From positions 3,141,742-3,205,741 of the forward strand of contig CAKAKS010000066.1 in the NCBI GenBank assembly GCA_916700875.1: a DNA stretch of 64,000 nucleotides. The letters run 5' to 3'. Below, piece by piece: positions 56,431-64,000 of the stretch. The notes beneath the pieces are model-generated. The model had not been told where the DNA came from and ran no database searches. It saw only the letters and a list, made by a program, of their open reading frames with translations. The position numbers were made by a program, and so were the translations under genes. The DNA comes from Sebastes aleutianus. Lineage: Eukaryota > Chordata > Actinopteri > Perciformes > Sebastidae. Every line of letters starts with the position of its first letter. The stretch's first letter is position 1.

Positions 56431-56769
56431 AATAATTGCAACAAAATTGATTTATTTTTTGCATCTAACATCTATGCTCTTTAATGTCTGATGGCTGATA
56501 AAAGAAGTTCATATTTAAAAATGATTTTTTCTTGTAAAATGTGTGTTAACTGCAGCTGTAGTGCAGCAGCAGCAGTCCGCCGTAATGACTGGACTCCTCT
56601 GTATGTCTCTCCTTCACTAACAGACTGAACAGTCAGTTCAGCAGTGGAGTGACCTTTTCTCTAAACCCTCCAATAACTCTCCGGCTGACAGGCCGAATGA
56701 GCAGATGATCCCAGACTCCTTCATGGTGTGTTGCGACTGCACTCGGTGCAAAATGACAAGTGAATCAAG
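56431..56769. other. Non-coding DNA
   Basis: AT-rich, then a CAGCAGCAG-containing unique part. No gene. Confidence 0.45.
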
Positions 56770-57500
56770 CTTCTATTTTTACCTCGGGGTGGGGAACTTG
56801 TGTCACTCTCCACCACTGCACCCAAGAAAATCAGCCATGAAGTTTGGTTTTGGGCAATCTGACCGCTGACACCGCGGAGCTGTCACTGCGATGCCCTTCC
56901 CCTCCATCACCGAATCCCCCCGCCTCGATGTCGCACCACTCCTCACACCTGACTGGCACCAGGGGTAGCGTGCCGGGCCAAAAGCGTGATTGACACCTCG
57001 CCCGATCTTCTGTAAACACCTTGAGATCTCGGCACCTCCAGCGGGGAAGATCGGTGACTTGTGTGAAAGAGGCCTCTCCTCCTGGCCTCGGCTCAAGTCT
57101 GCTGGCGCTCGCTATGATGCGGCCTGACTTGTCAGAGGGAGTAACAAGATGCTGAGTGACTTAGCACCTCTGGAAATGTCAGCCCCGGAGCCAGCGGACG
57201 CCAGGCTGAGTGGAGTGGGGAGTGCGCAGACCCCACTGCGACTGGCTCAGCTGCTGCCTGTAAGAAGCAGGGAGGACGACACATACGTTCGACGAGACGA
57301 GACAAGCAGCAGAGATGAACCGAGCCCCGACGCCGCGCTCTCGCCCCATTCCCCCATATTTCTGCCACACGTCTTACGCTCGCTTCTCTTTTTCGGAGAA
57401 GTGCATCTGCTATCGTCCAGCTGCTGCTGCGGCTGAAACGGACCTTTGCTGCCCTAGTGCCCGATGTGCAAGAGGGTACGACAAAGTCCATGCGTGATGA
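56770..57500. promoter_or_regulatory. GC- and CpG-rich unique block
   Basis: A 730-base GC-rich stretch in an AT-rich window, with many CpGs (CGACGAGACGAGACAAGC, GACGCCGCGCTCTCGCCCC). Frames up to 119 codons are open on both strands, as expected for such composition, but none has a recognisable domain. It could be a CpG island with an unannotated promoter, or a GC-rich regulatory element. Confidence 0.3.
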
Positions 57501-58449
57501 TGATGATGATGTGGGCGAAAGCAGAAAACCGGAGCACGCCTAAGTGACCCATTATTGCTCTGGTGAATCATGTTAAAGGAGACAAGGCGCCGAAGAGACA
57601 CCCAACACAGAGGGGAACTCACGGCGCAGTCTGTCAGTTATTTACCATGCCGACAAACACATTTTTTCTCCCCCCGAGGAAACTCGTATAACGCAACATA
57701 TTTAGTGCTACATATTTATAGAAGTCAAGCAGAAAGTCAGTTTGGTGAAGCATTAAGGAAGATGCAGAAAAGAAAGCTTTAGCAAAAAAAAAGAGAGACA
57801 CTTTGGAGCGTGATGATGCTCGGTAAAAATCTAATGGGCTGTTTACTCACCGCCTGCTGAGATCCACGCTGCTACATTGACTCTTGATTTATATTTTCTG
57901 ATTCATAGAGGCGCATGCATCTTACTTTAATCAAGGTTCTCCCTATCATCCCCCACTCATCCCCTCCATCTCACTGCCTGCCATCCTTTTTTTTCCCCCA
58001 CAATGCACATTAACAGCAAAAAATATAATCAGTTTTATGACAGACTATGTTTTTAGCACATGATGGGTGAATATAGCATTTTGAAAATGGCCCGTCTCTA
58101 TCCTCAATCTCCAAATAGATCCGCTGGGATGGAAGGCAATATCAGCTGAGAGGACACAGTCTCAAGGGTGTGTGTGTGTGTGTGAACGAATAGCGGCAAT
58201 CTGATGCCTGCTATTTTTCATGTTTGTTAACAAAATACAATTTGAGGGAGGAATGGAGTACACAGATAAGGACATAAGCACATTATTTGGCTGAGCTGAC
58301 GAGTAAAGTTAGAAGTCTGCGTCGTGTCTGGGACTAACAGGAGTAGAACAAGAGTTTCCACGACTAAGTGGAGGACGTGTCTCACGCTGTCAAGTGTGTT
58401 TTTTTAATTTCAGTGATTGTATCATACATTAACGTTGGAAATGGAAGTG
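57501..58449. other. Unclassified non-coding DNA
   Basis: No gene. 57830-57950 and 58040-58150 look unique. Short (GT)n run at 58169-58184. Confidence 0.45.
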
Positions 58450-59794
58450 CAGGGTCTGAAATTAGCATCCACCAAATGCGGATAAATTGTTGGCAGTGAC
58501 GGATAAAATCCTCAGGCCAACCGCCACTTTGGCAGACAGGGAAAACGCTAGAGATGGGAATAGAGAAAACCGGTTCCTAGTTGTTCGATTCCTTAGCATC
58601 TCATACCTCTGTGTCTATCGATTCCTCTTATTGATGCTTTCCGACAGTTACACATGCACAATGAGGCATACGCATGCTTTATCCTTCAGTTGGTTTGGGA
58701 TCGGAGCCACGGCAGCGCTCAAAAGCATGGTGCTACTACTACTAAATCTGAGGGAAGGTTGCGTAAACAAGGTGCATAAAACAAGGTGCGTAAAACAAGG
58801 TGCGTAAAACAAGGTGCGTAAAACAAGGTTGCGTAAAACAAGGTGCGTAAAACAAGGTTGCGTAAAACAAGGTGCGTAAAACAACGAGCGTAAAACAACG
58901 AGCATAAAACAACGAGCCTAAAACAACGAGCCTAAAACAACAAGCGTAAAACAACAAGCGTAAAACAACAAGCGTAAAACAACGTGCGTAAAACAACGTG
59001 CGTAAAACAACGTGCGTAAAACAACTTTGCGTAAAACAACGTTGCGTAAAACAACTTTGCATAAAACAACGTTGCGCCATATTTTTCCCTGCTAATGCGA
59101 CACTGTGAACAACAAATCTGTGTTGTAATCGACAAGGGGAGAGTTAATAACGTTACCTGTTAGCAGCCGGTGGGCAGAACGGTCCTGATTGGCTAAATAA
59201 TAGAGCTACTAACGTTAACGGAGGTTCCATTGAGTTAAAGTATGATGTGTTCAAGTTCTGTTCCCTAATAATTACTATTGGGCGAAGGTAAATTCTAACT
59301 TTATCATGATGTGTTCAAATGTAATCTCGGAAAATTACGTTTTTGGCGAGAAACTTGAATAAATGAATAAGTTGTTTGAAGATGTTTTCACGGCAATATA
59401 AACTACTTAAGATATTAGAGAGGGAAAATATGACCCGTTTAACTTCCTAACACTAGCTCTAAACAGCTTATAATACATCATTAAAACTACTACTAAGATT
59501 TCTTTTAATCAAAGCAAATATTTAAATAAAAATACATTTATTTCCTTATCATTTTAATTATGTTTTTATGCAAATAACCACTATAGATGGCAATAACAAT
59601 GTACAGTACAGTACCCTCGCTCCCCCGGAAGCAATGGTGTAATTCCAACACTGTAATTTACCATGCATATAATGTTTTTCTGTGTAAACTATATTGAACA
59701 CTGAATGACATCAGATCTAAAATGCTATTCCTTCATTTAGCGCAGAGATTTCAAAAGAAAAATAGGCAGTGAAAAAAGTGAATTTCAGACCCTG
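58450..59794. mobile_element. hAT-like element of 1345 bp with CAGGG ends
   Basis: Starts CAGGGTCTGAAATTAGCATC and ends GTGAATTTCAGACCCTG, so the terminal inverted repeat CAGGGTCTGAAATT is perfect over 14 bases. CAGGG-type ends fit hAT. No exact 8 bp duplication: left flank TGGAAGTG, right flank TAAGTGTG. Inside, a segment from 58550 (AGAGATGGGAATAGAGAAAA) may be another repeat, and a minisatellite occupies 58755-59076. No transposase frame. Confidence 0.75.
58755..59076. repeat. 14-15 bp minisatellite
   Basis: About 22 units of ACAAGGTGCGTAAA. Variants are clustered: several AAGGTGCG, mixed AAGGTTGCG, then AACGAGCG/CATA/CCTA types, then three AACAAGCG, three AACGTGCG, and last AACTTTGCG alternating with AACGTTGCG. 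It opens a reverse frame of repeated Leu-Phe-Tyr-Ala-Cys-Phe-like residues, which is an artefact. Confidence 0.95.
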
Positions 59795-59999
59795 TAAGTG
59801 TGAAATACACCTGATTAGATTGTAATTAAACACACATCACTGCCTCCAAAATAAATCACAGTGCATTTGTCACGATGTCAAACAAATAGCTGCTACCTGT
59901 TCTTAAAGAAAGTTTAGCTTCCTTCTCTCAGGGGTTAAGTTTCAGTTTCACTTCTTGCCGGCTGCTGTTAGCAGATATCCGCGAGGGCTAGAAGGCACA

Positions 60000-60605
60000 G
60001 GTTCGGCAGATTAAGGCTGGGGGATTTCTCTTGACCTTTCAGCCAAATGCCATGCTGTTTGAGGTGTACAAGCATAATTAGATCCGATCGTCCCGTTGTG
60101 TTCTAATCTTTGCCTGGACAATTTTTTTGTGCACCGCAAAAAAAAAAAATCGCTGTCGTTCATTAGCAGCGTTTAAGATGTGGAGGGCACAGGCTAATGA
60201 CGAGAGCTAGTGAGGTTGAAATAATCCTGTTGTTTCTGATGATTCCACATGATGCCCACAACTGTTGCGTAGCTCGCTTTCAAGGAAGCCGCCCTATTAA
60301 TGAGGAGGATGGCCTTCCGAGGGTCTGTTTTAGTGATGTACGTACATCGTCTGGGAGTCAAAAAAAAAAAAAGCCCAGCTAATGTAGCCGCCAATTCACA
60401 GTGACATTTGCCATTAGCTCCATGCTGAATTCGACCGGCGACAAAAGCAGAAGAAAAAGCTCAAATCATTCCCAATTAGCGGAGGCATCAAACAGTGAAA
60501 ATCCTAGCAGGAGATTTTACGGGCAGTGCACGGAGAAAGGTCAGGCTCCAGTGGAACAAGGCAAAGTCACAGCATTTATTAGAACTAATGAGCGCTTTCG
60601 TTAGA
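60000..60605. promoter_or_regulatory. Candidate conserved non-coding block
   Basis: Unique sequence with CAAGCATAATTAGATCCGAT, CGTTCATTAGCAGCGTTTAA and CCGCCCTATTAATGAGGAGG. Further on are CCATTAGCTCCATGCTGAAT, CCCAATTAGCGGAGGCATCA and TAGAACTAATGAGCGC. A-runs at 60138 and 60361 interrupt it. Motif density over 600 bases is high. A leading enhancer candidate. Confidence 0.38.
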
Positions 60606-60636
60606 CCGAATTAACGCCGGTACACAAGCAAAAATA

Positions 60637-60659
60637 ATAAATAAATAAATAAATAAATA
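60637..60659. repeat. (AAAT)n microsatellite
   Basis: About five AAAT units preceded by AAAATAATAA. Confidence 0.9.
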
Positions 60660-60688
60660 GAGGAGTCTGAGCGTAGCATTTGTTTTGT

Positions 60689-60689
<1 letters not shown>

Positions 60690-60722
<33 letters not shown>
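60690..60722. repeat. (CA)n microsatellite
   Basis: About 16 CA units. Confidence 0.97.
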
Positions 60723-60725
<3 letters not shown>

Positions 60726-60945
60726 TGATCCAGACTCAGACCTAAGGTTAATAATGTCCCCTTAAATATGTTACATTTGTTAAATTGAACAGTGATACCT
60801 GCTTTTAAACATGCTGTTTGAGCCCTATAATGGATACAACAGGACACCCTGCAAACCTAAATCATAGCATTAAAACCATAATCTAAAAATACACTGATTT
60901 ATTAACATTACATGAATGCAATTTTAGATTTTATTTTAATCAAAT

Positions 60946-61438
60946 TAGGGCTGTCAAATTAATCGCACATTTTTTATCTGTTCAAAATGTACCTTAAAGT
61001 GAGATTTGTCAAGTATTTAATATTCTTATCAACATGGGAGAGGGTAAATATGCTGCTTTATGCAAATGTATGTAAATATTTATTATTGGAAATCAATTAA
61101 CAACACAAAACAATGACAGATATTGTCCAGAAACCCTCACAGGTACTGCATTTAGCATAAAACAATATGCTCAAATCATAACATGGTAAACTGCAGCCCA
61201 ACAGGCAACAACATCTGTCAGTGTGTCAGTGTGCTGACTTGACTATGACTTACCCCAAACTGCATGTGATTATCATAAAGTGGGCATGTCTGTAAAGGGG
61301 AGACTCGTGGGTACCCATAGAACACGTTTACATTCACATATCTTGAGGTCAGAGGTCAAGGGACCCCTTTGAAAATGGACATGACAGTTTTTCCTCGCCA
61401 AAATGTAGCGTTATGAGTAAATAATGTGCCTGCTACCA
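60946..61438 (-). mobile_element. Family A hAT-type MITE, reverse, one end lost
   Basis: Starts TAGGGCTGTCAAATTAATCG and follows the 25653 copy through GACAGTTTTTCCTCGCCAAA and a short GCCTGCTACC. The TTAACGC-rich end is missing. About 490 bases remain. Confidence 0.88.
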
Positions 61439-61698
61439 ACATACCATCACTCTCACATTGAGCAACAGCTTTCTTATTAAAATTACTAACAATAGACAAT
61501 ACTAAAATCTAAAGTTTTAATGTTTACGGATCAGTCATGTCTGTAAACGTTAGTTTTCGTCATATTTTCCGGTACATAAAAATGTCTCCTCATAACCCAA
61601 AACCACCTGAGTCCCTTTTTACATCTCCTCATTCTCCTAATGAGCCCTTGAATAGAGGAGAGAGTATTTATTGAGATATTCAGATGGATTCTCCCCTC

Positions 61699-61730
<32 letters not shown>

Positions 61731-63460
61731 GAAACGATGGAGGTGGAGAGATGTAACGGAGATTGGCTGTGACAGCGCCAAAATGAGGCTAACGAATATG
61801 CCTAATGAGGAAATGCCAGCCATGTTCCGTCGTTCCAGCCGCACCGGATAGCTGACGAACCCGAGCTGCAGCCACTGACCTCTAACTGAAACACCAGCAT
61901 GTTCACTACAAATCCTTCAACACGTTTAGTATGTGTCTGATTGTGGATCAAGAGTTTGTTCGGAGGTAAAACTGCTAGAATCCGGATATGGATTTACATT
62001 TTATTGTTACCTAAAGTTGTGAACCTAAAAAGGAACCATATAAACAAAGTCCACAAAGTTTTTCTTTGGTTCTTTCGGACAATCTTAGTTGAAGACACTG
62101 AAATACTCCTCCTCTGTTTCCTGGGGACCCTCAGGAGTCACATCAGGGACCCCTGGAAGTGCCCAAACCAAACATTTTGACAACCACTGTCCCACCCGGA
62201 CGAATCACACTCCTCTTATATCACTCTGACGAGGCTTTCTGGATCCAAGACAAGGCCCCAAAGTGACGAGCGATAACATACTGTAGCATGCAGACGTCTC
62301 AGGGATCTCTGTGAAAGCTGGATTCCATTAGAGAACAACAGGGACGGGGACGGGGACGGGGACGGGGGCCCCTCGGTCCCTCAGGTCCTAAAGCAGCATA
62401 TGACACGGAGCCTGAGGGCAGAGGAAGTAACTCAGCCTGACTTAATCCACTGGACGAGCTGCACAGGAGACACACTCACTTAATGTGGGGGAGATATTAA
62501 CGACAGCACTGCAGCAGCGATACCACTAATATTAATAATAATGAATTAATAATATCAGACTTCTAAAAGCCAACTAGAGCTGAAGTTGATTAATTGATTC
62601 TCTGATCAACAGAACATCAATGGATAAGAGTTATAAGAGTTGATTTACTTTTTCTATTTCATAACAACGTTTTTTGGCTGTTTATCACACAACATAAGAC
62701 ATTTTAATCAAAGTGTAATGGACATTTGTCATTATTTTTGGTCAAATTTACTTTAGATTGATGGATTAATTATGAAAATCTACAAATATGTCATATTTTA
62801 CATTTTTTCCATCATCATGAGCAGTAATATCCATCACGATTTAACAAACAAAAAAATAAACAACAGAAAGTCAAACTATTAAAAAAGAAAGTTCAAGGAA
62901 GAAAAGTTAATATACTGATTTATGTGAAGTACTGAGCAGAAACACCAGAGCAATGAGCACTTAGGAACAATGAACTTGCAGTGTTTCCATGTATAAATGT
63001 TTATATACATGTGCTGTAAACGGATTTTTCTATTCTCCTTTAATCAATTTATCATGATGTCATGTCTATATATATCTTGTGTTTTTGTTGTTTTTACTGA
63101 ACCCTGTCTGTTCACCGATCAGGTTTGTAGTGAAGGAGAAAGTCCTGATTAGTGTGAATGAGACTGAACGTACTAAAGGAGGAGGAAATGGAAGCTAGAG
63201 GGTGTTTTACATGTGAAACCTTCTTCTATAGCTTGTGTGCATCCTGATGCAGAGACGAGCATGTTGAGGTTGGTTAGGATGGTATAGTGGTAGGAGGAGG
63301 AGGAGGAGGCGAGGTGGGGGTTGGGGGGTGGAGGGGTTGGCATATGGTCACATGAGAGGCACTATCACGAGTCGGAGAGCCAAAGCTCTGCCTTGTGTAT
63401 GATATGCATCGTGGCAAGAAGCATGGATCGCGTGTTTGTGAAGCGTCTAGGTTGTATGCA
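61439..63460. other. Non-coding DNA with small repeats
   Basis: No gene supported. It holds a (CT)n run at 61703-61730, the GGGGAC array at 62341, AT-rich DNA and a GGA run near 63293-63309. A segment at 62575-62680 (CTAGAGCTGAAGTTGATTAA) weakly recalls a family B terminus but does not continue convincingly. Confidence 0.45.
62341..62368. repeat. (GGGGAC)n short array
   Basis: About four and a half units of GGGACG/GGGGAC, ending in GGGGGCCCC. Confidence 0.9.
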
Positions 63461-63550
63461 CGGGTGGTGGATGGGTGGATGGGTGGATGGGTGGAGGGCT
63501 GAGGGCTGAGGGGTGAGGGGTGAGGGGTGGTGGTCGGGGGGGGGGGGGTT
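63461..63550. repeat. G-rich compound minisatellite
   Basis: (ATGGGTGG)n units, then GAGGGCT units, then GAGGGGT units, then a run of 13 G. All the G-runs are on the plus strand, which makes G-quadruplex formation possible. The Pro-rich reverse frames across it are artefacts. Confidence 0.93.
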
Positions 63551-63579
63551 ACGGTTTGGGTACGTGTGACGATGGCCTG

Positions 63580-63930
63580 AATTGAAAAGAGCCACCTTTT
63601 GATTTTGGACGGGGCCCTGTTCCTGGCAGGCTGGCCGGCCATAAGGCGGGGTGGGGCCTGAGGATAATGGCAGCAGAAGGGAGAGGAGGCCGACAGCTGG
63701 CGAATTCTGCCCCAATATGTTTCCATGAAAGAGGCGAGGAAATTTCAGAAGACGCGATGCCCGAACGACACGCTCGGCGGCAAAAGGGAAGATTAAAAAT
63801 AAAATTAGTTAACATCTTGCCCGTTTCACCCCACGATGCACATTTCAGCGCAGGAGGAGGAGGTGGGGGGGGAAGGAGGGGGATGATTGCGACGGCCATT
63901 CACATTACACCAACAACCACAAAAAAACAA
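63580..63930. promoter_or_regulatory. Candidate conserved non-coding element
   Basis: Unique block with GGGGCCCTGTTCCTGGCAGG, CCCAATATGTTTCCATGAAA, GGAAGATTAAAAATAAAATT and CGATGCACATTTCAGCGCAG. Reverse frames of 116 and 150 codons are open but have no domain. Candidate by texture. Confidence 0.3.
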
Positions 63931-64000
63931 AAACCTTACAGTTAATTAGAGGAAGTCATGTGTCACCTCCTGAAGCTCGTTCAGCACACACAGATGTGGC

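Noticed and set aside
58742..59080. Reverse repeat protein of Leu-Phe-Tyr-Ala-type units
   Set aside because: Translation of the 14 bp minisatellite; the unit length shifts between 14 and 15 bp, so the frame is not kept.
62341..62368. Telomere-like interstitial repeat
   Set aside because: The unit GGGGAC is not the vertebrate TTAGGG and only about four copies are present.
62575..62860. Fifth family B MITE copy
   Set aside because: Only the first 25-30 bases resemble the terminus; the body does not align.
63274..63726. Reverse open frame of 150 codons
   Set aside because: Pro/Thr-rich translation of a G-rich minisatellite.
1..64000. CRISPR array, prophage, operon or other prokaryotic system
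   Set aside because: No direct repeats with regular unique spacers and no bacterial-type genes; composition and repeats are those of a fish nuclear genome.

Overview
The window looks like non-coding DNA of a ray-finned fish, most likely a percomorph teleost. It has long CA/GT, CT and AT microsatellites. It carries many short non-autonomous transposons of kinds typical of fish, two tRNA-derived SINE remnants and a Tc1-like transposase relic. I find no prokaryotic signal (no operons, no Shine-Dalgarno-led genes, no CRISPR). I also find no protein-coding exon of a host gene that I can defend. Every long open frame falls in a microsatellite, a transposon copy or an isolated frame with no recognisable domain. 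The organism call is inference from repeat content and composition, not a database match.

Layout. 0-10 kb: unique DNA broken by a TTAA-flanked MITE (2428-2936), a MITE carrying a huge TAATA array (4760-5579), other dispersed repeats and a short inverted-repeat element (7745-8074). 10-15 kb: a conserved-looking block near 11 kb, family A hAT-type elements and two SINE remnants. 15-27 kb: several repeat families nested in each other (18.2-21.8 kb), then the strongest enhancer-like stretches (21.98-22.13 and 23.9-24.5 kb). 27-34 kb: a CpG-containing repeat, a pyrimidine-skewed tract and a 1.56 kb TTAA-flanked element with a second element nested inside. 34-45 kb: enhancer-like DNA, then closely packed MITEs, including a 158 bp family A copy with a perfect 8 bp target-site duplication, a Tc1 relic and a MITE with TIRs of about 115 bp. 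45-54 kb: CA arrays, more family A DNA, a near-perfect 450 bp palindrome and a second copy of a 950 bp element. 54-64 kb: enhancer-like and GC-rich blocks around a hAT-like element that hosts a 14 bp minisatellite.

There are no genes here to work together. The pattern, a 64 kb interval with no supportable exon but with several blocks of unique, balanced-composition sequence rich in homeodomain-type TAAT cores, suggests a regulatory gene desert or a very large intron near a developmental gene. That is inference and needs cross-species alignment. I see no previously undescribed biological system. The unusual material is structural: the palindrome, the internally expanded MITEs, the nested insertions and several clustered repeat families.
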